Positions 33,901 through 43,349 of a DNA stretch of 64,000 nt are shown piece after piece. Position 1 is the stretch's first letter. Every line of letters starts with the position of its first letter. This DNA comes from Pseudomonas citrullilanati (GTDB taxonomy: Bacteria > Pseudomonadota > Gammaproteobacteria > Pseudomonadales > Pseudomonadaceae): NCBI RefSeq assembly GCF_030580855.1, contig NZ_JAUQOP010000029.1, positions 17,109 through 81,108 of the forward strand. Reading direction: 5' to 3'. The translations under genes were made by a program, and so were the position numbers. Below the pieces are notes generated by a model. That model saw nothing but the letters and a program-made list of their open reading frames with translations. It did no database searches and had not been told where the DNA came from.

Positions 33901-34935
33901 ATGTCGATTTTCCTCTTGTTGCGCGCCTACGCGTCGTCCTTCTTCCACCGCTTCGGCTGGGCCGGACTGGTCATCGCCCTGGGCGTGCACCTCGCCACGG
34001 CCTGGATCGGCCTGGTGCTCTTGGGCGAGCAACACCTCATCGCCGCCGCCACGTTTATCTACTTCTATCTCACCACCACGCTCACCGTCGGCTATGGCGA
34101 CCTGTTGCCACAGACATCCGCCGGGCGAATTTTCGTGGCGGCCTGGATCATGCTCGGCGGCATTGCGCTGCTCACGGCAGCCATCGGCAAGACCACCAGC
34201 AGCGTCATTGATGTATGGAGAAAAGGCATGAAGGGCAAGGGCGATTACACCGGTACGGTCGGGCACACGGTGCTCATCGGTTGGGAAGGGGCCTCCAGCG
34301 AGCGGGTCATCGAGTTGCTGTTGCAGGACGAAACGTCCAACGACAACCTGATCGTCATCTGCGATTGCGACCTCGAAGAAAACCCCATGCCCGGCCAGGC
34401 GGCGTTCATCAAGGGTGAGAGCCTGTCCTCCGTCGCGCTGTTGCGGCGCGCCGGCGTGCCCGGTGCCGAGCGTGTCCTGGTGCGGACCCACTCTGACGAC
34501 CTGACCCTCGCCACCGTGCTGGCGGTCAACCAACTGGGCCCGGCCGGGCATGTGGTCGCTCACTTCAACGACAGCGAAATCGCCGCCCTCGCCAGCGCCT
34601 ACGCGCCGAGCCTGGAATGCACGTCGAGCATGGCGATCGAGATGCTGGTGCGCGCCTCCCAGGATCCGGGCTCCTCGGTGATCATCAATGAGCTGCTGTG
34701 CGTGGGCCAAGGCGCCACCCAGTACCTGATGAAGCTGCCCGAACGCTTTGAAGCCACCTTTGGCGAGCTGTACACGCGGATGAAAGAGCAACATAACGCT
34801 ACGCTGATCGGTTATCGCGCCATCGGTGCCCAGCACCCGTCGATCAACCCGCCGGGCACCACGCGCGTCGAGGGCGGCGAACTCTTCTACATTGCCTCCA
34901 CACGTCTCAAGGACATCTCCAATGGGATGGTTTAA
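33901..34935 (+). CDS. Two-helix potassium channel with TrkA-N/RCK-like domain
   Basis: A 344-residue ion channel. Helix 1 (AGLVIALGVHLATAWIGLVLL) is followed by a pore loop with the K+ filter TVGYGD (residues 62-67), helix 2 (FVAAWIMLGGIALLTAAIG), and a cytoplasmic Rossmann-like regulatory domain (HTVLIGWEGASSERVIELLL, later NLIVICDCDL). ATG at 33901 has AGGGA close upstream; earlier in-frame codons read through intergenic DNA. It overlaps yjfK by 14 bases, so it belongs to the operon. The E. coli yjfIJKLMC operon has no channel in this place. Confidence 0.9.
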   Translation: MSIFLLLRAYASSFFHRFGWAGLVIALGVHLATAWIGLVLLGEQHLIAAATFIYFYLTTTLTVGYGDLLPQTSAGRIFVAAWIMLGGIALLTAAIGKTTSSVIDVWRKGMKGKGDYTGTVGHTVLIGWEGASSERVIELLLQDETSNDNLIVICDCDLEENPMPGQAAFIKGESLSSVALLRRAGVPGAERVLVRTHSDDLTLATVLAVNQLGPAGHVVAHFNDSEIAALASAYAPSLECTSSMAIEMLVRASQDPGSSVIINELLCVGQGATQYLMKLPERFEATFGELYTRMKEQHNATLIGYRAIGAQHPSINPPGTTRVEGGELFYIASTRLKDISNGMV

Positions 34936-35587
34936 ACAGTTGATGGGGCTCGAAGCCCCTAACGCAAAGAACAGCCCTGCCGGTGCGAGCCTGCCGGCCA
35001 ACGGGCCGCTGGGCCTGGCCTCCGGCAAGGGCGTCATGTTCGACAGTTCGCTGAAGTTGCTGCTCGACGGCAACAGCGCCGTGATCATCCCCGGCTCGCA
35101 GGAAATCTGGAGCATGGGCGTCGTCGACCTGGGCCAGTCCAACTGGCTGGCGCGCTTCTACATGAACGACGAGGACTACTGGCTGCAAGTGCACACCAGT
35201 GGCGCGGTGGACGGGCAGGTCGAATCGGTGATCCTGTTCAACTACCTGAGCTACGTCACCGTCAGCAGCGAAGCGGAACTGCGCCGGCTGGCCGGCCCCC
35301 AGAGCTCGATCGGCCTGCCGACCTACACCCATGACGGCGTCGAATACACCCGCGGATGGGGCACCGAGGACGGCCAGACCGAACTGGTGGGGTTGAGCGA
35401 GCGCGTGAGCAATCCGCAAGAGTCCTACACCGTCGAGCACCGTTCGATGCTGTACGCCCGCGACACCGGCCTGACGGATCGTCGCGAGTTCCTGCTGTTC
35501 TCCGTCGAGGAGGACGCCGAAGGAACGGTCAGCCTGAGTACTTCGCTGGGCATCTCGCTGTACACCACCGACCTGCACACCATTTGA
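34922..35587 (+). CDS. yjfK: DUF2491 protein (YjfK)
   Basis: A 221-residue cytoplasmic protein of the DUF2491 type. It begins MGWFKQLMGLEAPNAKN; the core has ADKG-like VMFDSSLKLLLDG, the ANWLARFYM-type block SNWLARFYMNDEDYWLQV, and ENTRGWGTEDGQTELV near the middle. Function unknown; it accompanies PspA-like YjfJ across bacteria. Start at 34922 lies within the end of the channel gene behind AAGGA. Confidence 0.88.
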   Translation: MGWFKQLMGLEAPNAKNSPAGASLPANGPLGLASGKGVMFDSSLKLLLDGNSAVIIPGSQEIWSMGVVDLGQSNWLARFYMNDEDYWLQVHTSGAVDGQVESVILFNYLSYVTVSSEAELRRLAGPQSSIGLPTYTHDGVEYTRGWGTEDGQTELVGLSERVSNPQESYTVEHRSMLYARDTGLTDRREFLLFSVEEDAEGTVSLSTSLGISLYTTDLHTI

Positions 35588-35602
35588 ATAAGGAACACGT
35601 CC

Positions 35603-36031
35603 ATGTTTGAAGCACTCTCCATTTCTCTGAACAAGGCCGCCGTGTTCGGCTTCGTTCTGTACATCCTCGGCGCCGCCGTGTTGTTCGCGCTGTTCCAGTT
35701 CATCTACATCCACGTCACCCCGCACAAGGAATTCGAACTGATCCGTTCGGGCAACGTGGCCGCCGCCATCGCCCTGGGCGGCGCGATCATCGGCTTCGCC
35801 ATCCCGGCCAGCAACGTGATTGCCTACTCGGTCAGCCTGCTGGACTTCGTCGTGTGGGCGGTGATCGCCGCGGTCGTCCAGTTGCTGGCCTTCCTGGTGA
35901 CCAGCCTGGTGCTCAGGGGCGCTTCGGCGCGCATCCAGCAGGGTGAAATCGCCGCGGGTATCTACATCGCGGCGGTGGCCATCGGCGTCGGCATGTTGAA
36001 CGCCGCGTGCATGACGCCTTCCCCGAACTGA
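35603..36031 (+). CDS. yjfL: DUF350 membrane protein (YjfL)
   Basis: A 142-residue inner-membrane protein with four predicted helices: residues 12-33, 51-72, 80-105 and 117-137. The family core is visible (GNVAAAIALGGAIIGFAIP). Function unknown; DUF350 proteins keep company with PspA-like and ATP-grasp genes. Confidence 0.9.
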   Translation: MFEALSISLNKAAVFGFVLYILGAAVLFALFQFIYIHVTPHKEFELIRSGNVAAAIALGGAIIGFAIPASNVIAYSVSLLDFVVWAVIAAVVQLLAFLVTSLVLRGASARIQQGEIAAGIYIAAVAIGVGMLNAACMTPSPN

Positions 36032-36049
36032 TCGCGCCAGGAGACCCCG

Positions 36050-36748
36050 ATGAAACGAAGCAAGTACGTTCAGCTTTCGCTGGCCGCGTCGGTCGCCATG
36101 GCGATCTCCGGTTGCGGGCCCACGGAAAAAACCTATCAGTTGCAGAAAAAGTACAACTTCCAGTCGGTGCAGCAATGCGTCGATGAAAAGCTGCCGGTGG
36201 ATGTCTGCTCCGACGCGTTCATGAACGCCATGGCCGAGCATCGCCGCATTGCGCCGGTGTACGACAACCGCGCCGATTGTGATGCCGACTTCGTCGCCGA
36301 CTGGTGCCAGCTGGACTCCAACGGCAAGTTCATCCCCAAGCTGGGCGGTTTCGAGTTGAGCGCCGATGGCGAGGTCACGCAATCCCAGGTGGATGCGGCC
36401 AGGGCCCAATTGCCGGCCTCGGAAGCGAACAGCGGTGGCTCGGGCTTCAGCAACCTGCTCACCGGCCTGCTGATCGGCAACATGCTGAGCAGCAACCGCA
36501 ACAGCTACTACTCCGAACCGGTTTACCGCTACCGCGACGATCGTGGCGACTACGGGTCCTCGACCCTGGCCCAGCGGGTGTCGAAAGGCTCGACCTTCAC
36601 CAAGTCCAACCAGGCGCGCTACGGCAGCTACACCGATTCGATCCGCAACAGCAAGCCGATTTCCGTGGCCTCATCCACCTCCCGTGGCGGCTTCGGCAGC
36701 AAGGCCAGCGCCCGCAGCGGTTGGGGCGGTTCGAGTTCCGGCGGCTGA
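36050..36748 (+). CDS. yjfM: DUF1190 lipoprotein (YjfM/YgiB-like)
   Basis: A 232-residue lipoprotein: signal with lipobox ISGC (Cys about residue 22). The domain that follows has paired Cys (QQCVDEKLPVDVCSDAF, then NRADCDADFVADWCQ). A Ser/Gly/Arg-rich C-terminus (ARSGWGGSSSGG) resembles E. coli YgiB/YjfM. YgiB and the ligase YgiC form an analogous pair in E. coli, matching yjfM-yjfC here. Confidence 0.9.
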   Translation: MKRSKYVQLSLAASVAMAISGCGPTEKTYQLQKKYNFQSVQQCVDEKLPVDVCSDAFMNAMAEHRRIAPVYDNRADCDADFVADWCQLDSNGKFIPKLGGFELSADGEVTQSQVDAARAQLPASEANSGGSGFSNLLTGLLIGNMLSSNRNSYYSEPVYRYRDDRGDYGSSTLAQRVSKGSTFTKSNQARYGSYTDSIRNSKPISVASSTSRGGFGSKASARSGWGGSSSGG

Positions 36749-36759
36749 GGGCGAGGGCC

Positions 36760-37917
36760 ATGAAGAAAATCCATTGCGCCGAGCGGCATGACTGGAGACA
36801 GACGGCCGAGCGCCTCGGCTTTCTGTTCCACACCATCGACGGCGAACCCTACTGGGACGAGAGCGCGTACTACCAGTTCACGCTCAAGCAGATCGAGAAC
36901 GATCTCGAAGACCCCACCACCGAGCTCCATGACCTGTGCATGGACCTCGTCGCCCGCGTGGTGCAGAGCGAGGAAATGCTCGAACGCCTGAGCATTCCCC
37001 CGGCTTATTTCGACCTGGTCCGCACCTCATGGCTCGAAGGCCATCCGCACCTGTACGGGCGCATGGATTTTTCCTACGACGGCAAGGGCCCGGCCAAGCT
37101 GCTGGAACTCAACTACGACACGCCCACCAGCCTCTACGAAGCGGCGGCGTTCCAATGGGGCTGGCTGGAACAGTGCATCGAGCGCGGCCTGCTGCCCGGG
37201 CATGTCGACCAGTTCAACAGCATCGACACCAAGCTGCACCAGGCGTTTGCCCAGTTGCAGCTCACGCAGCCGTTCTACTTCGCCTCGATGAAGGATTCGG
37301 TCGAAGACAAAGGCACCACCGATTACTTGCGCCTGATCGCGGAAACCGTCGGCATCGAGTCGCGGCACATCGACATCGAGGACATCGGCCTGAACAGCGA
37401 GGGCCGTTTCGTCGACCTGCAAGAACGCTGGATTCCCCACCTGTTCAAGCTGCACGCCTGGGAGTTCATCTTCCACGAGCCCTTCGGCGAAGCGATTGCC
37501 CAGAGCGACACGCAGTTCTTCGAACCGGCCTGGAAATCGATCATCTCCAACAAGGGTATCCTGCCGTTGCTATGGGAATTCAACAAAGGCCACCCGAACC
37601 TGCTCGAAGCCCACCTGGATACCGACACGAGCAAAGCGGTGCCCAAGGGCTGGGTGCGCAAGCCGTTCTTCTCCCGGGAAGGTGCCAACATCGAACTGCA
37701 AACCGCCGATGGCCTGATGGTAAAAGAAGATGGCCCCTACACCGACGCGCCGTTCATCCTCCAGCGACTCGCGCCGCTGCCGCGCTTCGGCGACAGCTAC
37801 ACGCTGATCGGTTCCTGGGTCATCGGCGACCAGGCGGCCGGCATTGGCGTGCGGGAAGACAACAGCCTGATCACCAAGGATTCGAGCCGGTTCTTGCCGC
37901 ATTTGATTCTGGATTGA
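36760..37917 (+). CDS. yjfC: Glutathionylspermidine synthase-like ATP-grasp ligase (YjfC)
   Basis: A 385-residue ATP-grasp ligase of the GSPS C-terminal-synthetase type, without the amidase domain of E. coli GspS. Visible family blocks are GRMDFSYDGKGPAKLLELNY with DTPTSLYEA, FFEPAWKSIISNKGILPLLW, WVRKPFFSREGANIEL and the C-terminal SWVIGDQAAGIGVREDNSLI. It probably joins an amine or peptide to a carboxylate using ATP, but the substrate is not known. Start at ATG 36760 follows GAGGG, 11 bases after yjfM. Confidence 0.92.
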   Translation: MKKIHCAERHDWRQTAERLGFLFHTIDGEPYWDESAYYQFTLKQIENDLEDPTTELHDLCMDLVARVVQSEEMLERLSIPPAYFDLVRTSWLEGHPHLYGRMDFSYDGKGPAKLLELNYDTPTSLYEAAAFQWGWLEQCIERGLLPGHVDQFNSIDTKLHQAFAQLQLTQPFYFASMKDSVEDKGTTDYLRLIAETVGIESRHIDIEDIGLNSEGRFVDLQERWIPHLFKLHAWEFIFHEPFGEAIAQSDTQFFEPAWKSIISNKGILPLLWEFNKGHPNLLEAHLDTDTSKAVPKGWVRKPFFSREGANIELQTADGLMVKEDGPYTDAPFILQRLAPLPRFGDSYTLIGSWVIGDQAAGIGVREDNSLITKDSSRFLPHLILD

Positions 37918-37953
37918 TTGGCCTGCACACCTGTGGATTAAACACCGCCCCCC

Positions 37954-38043
37954 TGTGGGAGCGAGCTTGCTCGCGATAGCGGTCGATCAGCCAACATCGA
38001 TGTTGACTGACCTGGCCCTATCGCGAGCAAGCTCGCTCCCACA
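37954..38043. repeat. REP pair, family A
   Basis: Two inverted REP units between the convergent yjf and ynb-like operons. Confidence 0.87.
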
Positions 38044-38069
38044 GGTTGGGTGTTCGCCGAGGACTTTCC

Positions 38070-39002
38070 TCAGGTCCACCAGTACCGCACCAAATGAAAG
38101 AAGATCGGCGCGGCGAAACACACCGAGTCCAGCCGATCGAGCATGCCGCCGTGGCCTTCGATCATGTGGCCCCAATCCTTGACCCCGCGGTCGCGCTTGA
38201 TCGCCGACATGACGATGCCGCCGGCGAACCCCAGCAGGTTGATCAGCAACGCGATCAGGAACGACTGCCAAGGGTTGAACGGCGTGATCCACCACAGCGC
38301 GCCGCCGATCAGCGAAGCGAGGAAAATCCCGCCGGCAAAGCCTTCGACGGTTTTCGAGGGTGACAGGTTGGGGGCGATCTTGTGCTTGCCGAACAACTTG
38401 CCGCACACGTACTGCAACACATCCGACAGTTGCACCACGATCACCAGGTACGCAATCAGCAACAGGTTGCGGCCTTCGAAGCCGGCGATGTCCAGGGTCA
38501 GCAGTGCCGGCACGAACGAGATGCAGAACACCGCGATCATCAACCCCCACTGCACCTTGGAGGCGCGCTCCAGGAAGTGCGTGCTGTCGCCGCCCAACGA
38601 CGCCAGGATCGGCAGCAGCAGGAACACATACACCGGGATGAAGATCGAGAACAGCCCGTACCAGTCGTAGTAGATCAGCAGGTATTGCAACGGCAGCGCC
38701 AGGTAGAACGCGGCCACCAGCGCCGGATAATCGCTGCGCCGGGTTGGCGTGAGGGTGAGGAACTCGCGCAGGGCGTAGAACGACACGGCGTAGAACAACA
38801 GGATCACTGCCGCATTGCCGAGCCAGAACGCAATGCCGATCACCAGCACCATGATCCACCAGGCGTTGATCCGCGCATTGAGGTTGTCGATGACCGAGTT
38901 CGGCGCGCCTCGGGTCCGCAGCTTGAGAATGAAACCGATCAGCGAAGCCAGCACCAGGATGGCGCCAATCCCGCTGAACAACATCACGGTGTATCGATCC
39001 AT
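38070..39002 (-). CDS. ynbB: CDP-diglyceride synthase (YnbB/CdsA-like)
   Basis: Integral membrane cytidylyltransferase, 310 residues with about eight helices, that activates phosphatidic acid to CDP-diacylglycerol. The CdsA signature is at the C-terminus (SAIKRDRGVKDWGHMIEGHG, then GMLDRLDSVCF). As last gene of the cluster it would supply the CDP-lipid used by the transferase at 43350. Start at 39002 is one base after the acyltransferase stop codon. A second, housekeeping cdsA is expected elsewhere in the genome. Confidence 0.9.
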   Translation of the reverse strand: MDRYTVMLFSGIGAILVLASLIGFILKLRTRGAPNSVIDNLNARINAWWIMVLVIGIAFWLGNAAVILLFYAVSFYALREFLTLTPTRRSDYPALVAAFYLALPLQYLLIYYDWYGLFSIFIPVYVFLLLPILASLGGDSTHFLERASKVQWGLMIAVFCISFVPALLTLDIAGFEGRNLLLIAYLVIVVQLSDVLQYVCGKLFGKHKIAPNLSPSKTVEGFAGGIFLASLIGGALWWITPFNPWQSFLIALLINLLGFAGGIVMSAIKRDRGVKDWGHMIEGHGGMLDRLDSVCFAAPIFFHLVRYWWT

Positions 39003-39003
39003 G

Positions 39004-39624
39004 TCAGACGTGCTCCGGGGCCAGTGCCAGCAGGGCGGCACGGCTGCGTTCAAGAAATTGTTCCTTGCTTTCACCTTCTTCGATGCTCAGCGGCGCACCG
39101 AAACTGGTGGTGCACAACAGCGGCAGCGGCAGCATCCGGCCCTTGGGCATGACCCGGTTGAGGTTGGCGATCCAGACCGGGATCACCTCGACCTCGGGAT
39201 GGCTTTTCATCAAGTGGTAGATGCCGCTCTTGAAGGGCAGCAAGCCTTCCTCCGGGTTGCGGGTGCCTTCGGGAAAGATGATCAGCGAGTCGCCGTTCTC
39301 CAGGGCTTCGAGCATCGGCTGCAAGGGGTTGTAGGACGGGTCCTTGCGCTCGCGGTCCACCAGCACGCCGTTGAACACCCGGTTGATGATGTAGCGGCGC
39401 AATGGGCTTTTCTGCCAGTAGTCGGAACCGGCCACGGGCCGGGTGAGCTGGCGCAGCGCCGGCGGCAGGGAGGCCCAGAGCAGCACGAAATCGCCGTGGC
39501 TGCTGTGGTTGGCGAAGTAGATCCGCTGCACCGGCCGCGGCGCGCTGCCGAGCCACAGGCTGCGGGCGCCGGTGACCATCCGGGCGGCGGAGGTGATGAG
39601 GTTGGCGACCACGGGTTCGAACAT
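39004..39624 (-). CDS. 1-acyl-glycerol-3-phosphate acyltransferase (PlsC-like)
   Basis: A 206-residue membrane-associated acyltransferase that would make phosphatidic acid, the substrate of the next gene. Motifs: NHSSHGDF (HX4D), VLVDRERKD, and IIFPEGTRNPEEGL. It is not part of the E. coli ynbABCD set, so the Pseudomonas cluster carries an extra upstream step. Start ATG 39624 is separated from the preceding gene by a REP element. Confidence 0.92.
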   Translation of the reverse strand: MFEPVVANLITSAARMVTGARSLWLGSAPRPVQRIYFANHSSHGDFVLLWASLPPALRQLTRPVAGSDYWQKSPLRRYIINRVFNGVLVDRERKDPSYNPLQPMLEALENGDSLIIFPEGTRNPEEGLLPFKSGIYHLMKSHPEVEVIPVWIANLNRVMPKGRMLPLPLLCTTSFGAPLSIEEGESKEQFLERSRAALLALAPEHV

Positions 39625-39659
39625 GAGGATTCCTTGTCCTGAGAAACATAAGCATAACG

Positions 39660-39789
39660 GTGGCGAGGGGATTTATCCCCGCTGGGCTGCGTAGCAGCCC
39701 CAAACCAGGCAACTCGGTGTGCCAGGAAGATTGAGTGAACTGCTTTAGGGCTGCTGCGCAGCCCAGCGGGGATAAATCCCCTCGCCACA
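39660..39789. repeat. REP element, family B
   Basis: Complete inverted family B element between the acyltransferase gene and the small membrane-protein gene. Confidence 0.88.
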
Positions 39790-39798
39790 AAAAACGAT

Positions 39799-40254
39799 CT
39801 AGAGGCTTGAAGCTAGCCAGGGACTGGCCAGGATGAAGCCCAGCACCAAGACCACTTGCACGGCCAGCAGCAGCGATTGCCTGCGCAGCAACCGCAGGGC
39901 GCCGAGGCTGCGTTCGTCCCAGGGCCGTCCAGCACGCGCCGGCGGTTGCAGGCCGAGGGATTCGAGCGCCTGGTCCAGCGCCTGGGTGCGTTCGGCCAAC
40001 GGTTGACGGTCGTCGGCCACGCGTTGGAACAGATCGGCATCGAACGCCACGCGCAATGCCCAGTATTTTTGCAACACGCCGAGGCTGAACAGCGCGATGC
40101 TGAACAGCAGCAGCCACGGGTTGACGGTGCCCAGCAGCCATTGCCCCAGCCCCAGCAGCGCGGCCAACAGGGTCAGCCCGGTGGAGAATTGGTCCAGGCA
40201 ATGACCCCGGCGCAGCAGGCTCGCCACGGTGTGCAATTGCAGGTCACTGCTCAT
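39799..40254 (-). CDS. Small membrane protein of the ynb-like cluster
   Basis: A 151-residue protein of unknown function with a helical hairpin (residues 25-42 and 45-62) and a C-terminal helix (about 130-147). Between them is a cytoplasmic stretch (FDADLFQRVADDRQPLAERT). It overlaps the phosphatase gene by 11 bases, so it is co-translated with it, and may be a partner subunit. Confidence 0.75.
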   Translation of the reverse strand: MSSDLQLHTVASLLRRGHCLDQFSTGLTLLAALLGLGQWLLGTVNPWLLLFSIALFSLGVLQKYWALRVAFDADLFQRVADDRQPLAERTQALDQALESLGLQPPARAGRPWDERSLGALRLLRRQSLLLAVQVVLVLGFILASPWLASSL

Positions 40255-41581
40255 GGGCGGCGCCTTTGCGTAGCGGCTCCAGCGCCTGGCGGTGCGCCTG
40301 ATGCAGCACGATGTGCGGGCGAACGCGCTGGAGCTGCACGATCGCGGCGTCCACGTTGGCCGCGCGGCCGCTGTGCAGCAACCAGGCGATCACCGCCGTG
40401 GCGCTGCGCGAATAACCCAGGGCGCAGCAGACCAGCACAGGCCCGTGCCGGCGCAGGCTGTCGATGGCCTGCGCGGCCTCCAGGCATTGTTCGGTGGTCG
40501 GCGCCGTGAGGTCGAGCACCGGCAGCGAGCGATAGGCGATGGCGTGGCTGTCCATGGACAATTCGGCGCACAGGTCGAGCACCCCGGCAAACGCGCTGTC
40601 CTGCAATTCCAAGGGGGTAGGGATGCGCCCCAGCCAGACGTTGTCGGTCACGTGGTCCGGCTGCGGATGCTGGCGCGTCCACCCACGGGAATTGACCCAT
40701 GCCGCCGCCAGGTAAGGCGCCAGCAACCAGCGCACCGCCGGGCTCAAGCGGCCATCGGCGCGCTTCTGGAAACCGTCGGCGCCGAACAGCAGGTAATTCA
40801 GCGCCACCATCAACAGCGCCACCGCCGGCCAGACCAGCCACAGCCATGCCCCACCCCAGGCGAACGCCGGGACGAACAGCGCCGCCGCACCCACGCCATA
40901 ACGCAAGGCCAAGCGTCGGCGCGCCGGGTCGCTCGTCAGCCGCGCGCTTTGCAGCGGGCTCGGCCGGTCCAGCGGCCACAGCCAGACACACAGCCAGCCG
41001 GCCAATGCGCCCGTGGGCACGTCGACGAAGTGATGCTGGTAAGTGGTCAGCACCGACACGCCGATCAACGCGAACCAGCCGTGCATCAGCCAACGCCAGG
41101 CACCCTGCAAGTGCCGCTGGTAGCAGACCCAGAGAATCACCAGCAAGGCGATGTGCAGCGATGGCGCCTGGTTGAACGGCTTGTCGAAACCGGCCAGCAC
41201 GTCGAACAGCCAGCCGAACACCCCGTCCATTTCCGGCCGGGGGAAGGTGAAACGCAACGGCCAGATCAGAAAGCAACTGACGGCGATCGCCTGCGCCGTG
41301 AGCAGGCGCAAGGCGTGGCGCTTGAGTTCGGCGCGGCTGGTGGGCAGCAACAGCGACACGCCGTAAAGCAGGTCGATCGACCAATAGGGCACGATGGTCC
41401 AGGCCAGGAACGGCATGTGGCTTTCCCAGCCGAACACCAGGCTGCCGACGTCGTCACGCTGGGAGGTCACCCAGGTGGCGAAGCCGTACGTGCTGAAGAA
41501 CAGCGGGGCGAGCAACAGCAGCCAGCACACCGCCGGTTTCAGCAGGGCGGGCTCGCGGGGCGGGGCGATGACGGCGCTCAT
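40244..41581 (-). CDS. ynbD: PAP2-like / dual-specificity phosphatase fusion (YnbD-like)
   Basis: A 445-residue membrane protein. The N-terminal part has six or more helices with PAP2 lipid-phosphatase blocks (PSLHIALLVILW, and YQHHFVDVPTGALAGW). The cytoplasmic C-terminal domain is a protein-tyrosine-phosphatase fold with CALGYSR (CX5R, Cys386 to Arg392). It could dephosphorylate a phosphatidyl-alcohol phosphate made by YnbA. ATG 41581 overlaps the stop of the hydrolase gene (ATGA); the frame extends 14 residues upstream without support. Confidence 0.88.
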   Translation of the reverse strand: MSAVIAPPREPALLKPAVCWLLLLAPLFFSTYGFATWVTSQRDDVGSLVFGWESHMPFLAWTIVPYWSIDLLYGVSLLLPTSRAELKRHALRLLTAQAIAVSCFLIWPLRFTFPRPEMDGVFGWLFDVLAGFDKPFNQAPSLHIALLVILWVCYQRHLQGAWRWLMHGWFALIGVSVLTTYQHHFVDVPTGALAGWLCVWLWPLDRPSPLQSARLTSDPARRRLALRYGVGAAALFVPAFAWGGAWLWLVWPAVALLMVALNYLLFGADGFQKRADGRLSPAVRWLLAPYLAAAWVNSRGWTRQHPQPDHVTDNVWLGRIPTPLELQDSAFAGVLDLCAELSMDSHAIAYRSLPVLDLTAPTTEQCLEAAQAIDSLRRHGPVLVCCALGYSRSATAVIAWLLHSGRAANVDAAIVQLQRVRPHIVLHQAHRQALEPLRKGAAHEQ

Positions 41582-43338
41582 CACTGCACGCGCTGAGCCA
41601 GCGAAACGCTGAAGATGCCCCACTCATCGACCCGCAGGGTGATCTTGCGGAAACCCGCCGCTTCCACCAATTGGTCCATCTCGGCCTGGCTGCGCCGACG
41701 CATCACCCAGGCCTGGCCGGCGCGGTGGCTGGTGAGGGCGCGGGCGATCAGTTCCAATTGCGGGTGCCACGGCTGGCCGGTGTAGACCAGGAAACCACCG
41801 GGCTCCACCGCCTCGGCCAGGCCGGCGAGCGAACCGCCGACCAGCTGGTTGTCGGCAAACAGCTCGTACAGCCCGGACACCACGGCAAGGGTCGGTTTCG
41901 GTTCCAGCGCGGCCAGGTCCTGGCGGTCGAAGGCATCGCCCTTGACGAATCGGGCGATGTCGCCCAGGCCCTTCTCAACGATCAGCGCATTGCCGTCGCG
42001 CACGTTGATGTCGCTGTAGTCGCGCAGCAGGATCGATTCCGGCAACGGGTCGACGCCTCGCAGCGCTTCGAGGATGTAGCGGCCATGGCCGGCGGCGATG
42101 TCGACGATGCGCACGTCGCGTTGTGCCTCGCGCAACTTGCCCATCGCCAGGCGCAGCAACTCCTCGACGTGCAACTTGCGCTGGCGAATGCCGCGCCAGC
42201 CGATGGAGTTCAGGTAGTTCTGGTCGATCATCCGGCCGATCGGCGAGGTGCCGGTCGGACGATTGCGGTACACGTAGTCCAGGGTGCTGCCGGAGTCGAA
42301 CCCGGTGTCGAAGCCCAGCTTCACCCCGGCCGACAGCTTGCTGCCCAAGCGCATGCTGGCGCGGGTCATGCGCCAGTACAGGTCGCGTGGCGAGTTGTGG
42401 GGCAGGGGCGTCGCCAAGGCTTCGGACTCGGCGCAGGTCGCGCCCAGGCGATCGGCGTCCAGCAGGGACGGGCGGTCCAGGGCACGGGCGAAATTCTGCA
42501 GGATGAAGCGGCGCGCGCTGGCAATGGCGGGCGCACGGTTTTTCTCGCCCAGGGTGTCGTGGAAGAACCCCGGCAGGATGTGTTTTTCCTTGTGCACGGT
42601 GCCCAGCCGTTCGAAGAACTGCTCCTGGGGTTTGCGGTGCACCACGAAGTCGGAACCGGAGATCAGCAACTGCGTCGGCACCTGGATCGCCTGGGCGTCG
42701 GCCACCACGCGGTCGGCGGCTTCGTACAGGCCCAGCAGCACGTTCACCGAAATCGCCTTGGTGATCAGCGGATCGCTGTCGTAGGACGCCACCCGCTCCG
42801 GGTCATGGCTGAGGAACTTGGCCTTGACGTAGCTGTTAACGAAGAAGTTGCCGCGAAACTTGCGCATCAGCGCCAGCCCCGGACGGGCGAACGGCACGTA
42901 GAGCTTGACCTTGAACGCCGGCGAGGCCAGCACCAGCGAACGAATGCGCGGCGCGTAGTCGTGGACCCAGGTGGACGCGATCACCGCACCGACGCTCTGG
43001 GCGACCACGGCAATGTTCTGCTCGTCGATCTGGTGCGTCGCGCCGATGTGGTCGCAGAAGGTCTGCACATCCCGCGCGCTGGTGGCGAAGCTCGGGCTGT
43101 CGCCCCGGGCGCCGGGCGACTGGCCGTGGCCCCGTGCGTCCCAGGCGAAAAACTCGAAGCCGGGCAGGTCCAGCTCATCCACCAGGTGCGCGATGCGCCC
43201 GGAGTGTTCATGCCCGCGGTGGAACAACAGCACGGCCTTGCGGGGTTCACCCGGTTCCGCGGCCACGGCCGGCCAGTGCCGGTAGAACAATTCCACGCCG
43301 TCGTGGGTGGTGAATGTCCGGTCTTGAGCTTCGCGCAT
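41581..43338 (-). CDS. ynbC: Alpha/beta hydrolase-methyltransferase fusion (YnbC-like)
   Basis: A 585-residue two-domain enzyme. Residues 1-300 are an alpha/beta hydrolase of the lysophospholipase/monoacylglycerol lipase type (FHRGHEHSGR near the start, nucleophile elbow VAQSVGAVIAS, GFFHDTLGEKNR near the end). Residues about 340-585 are a class I methyltransferase (VRIVDIAAGHGRYILEAL). The fusion suggests hydrolysis and methylation of a lipid or its head group. ATG 43338 is chosen because the hydrolase domain starts there. Confidence 0.9.
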   Translation of the reverse strand: MREAQDRTFTTHDGVELFYRHWPAVAAEPGEPRKAVLLFHRGHEHSGRIAHLVDELDLPGFEFFAWDARGHGQSPGARGDSPSFATSARDVQTFCDHIGATHQIDEQNIAVVAQSVGAVIASTWVHDYAPRIRSLVLASPAFKVKLYVPFARPGLALMRKFRGNFFVNSYVKAKFLSHDPERVASYDSDPLITKAISVNVLLGLYEAADRVVADAQAIQVPTQLLISGSDFVVHRKPQEQFFERLGTVHKEKHILPGFFHDTLGEKNRAPAIASARRFILQNFARALDRPSLLDADRLGATCAESEALATPLPHNSPRDLYWRMTRASMRLGSKLSAGVKLGFDTGFDSGSTLDYVYRNRPTGTSPIGRMIDQNYLNSIGWRGIRQRKLHVEELLRLAMGKLREAQRDVRIVDIAAGHGRYILEALRGVDPLPESILLRDYSDINVRDGNALIVEKGLGDIARFVKGDAFDRQDLAALEPKPTLAVVSGLYELFADNQLVGGSLAGLAEAVEPGGFLVYTGQPWHPQLELIARALTSHRAGQAWVMRRRSQAEMDQLVEAAGFRKITLRVDEWGIFSVSLAQRVQ

Positions 43339-43349
43339 TGCAAGTTCCT

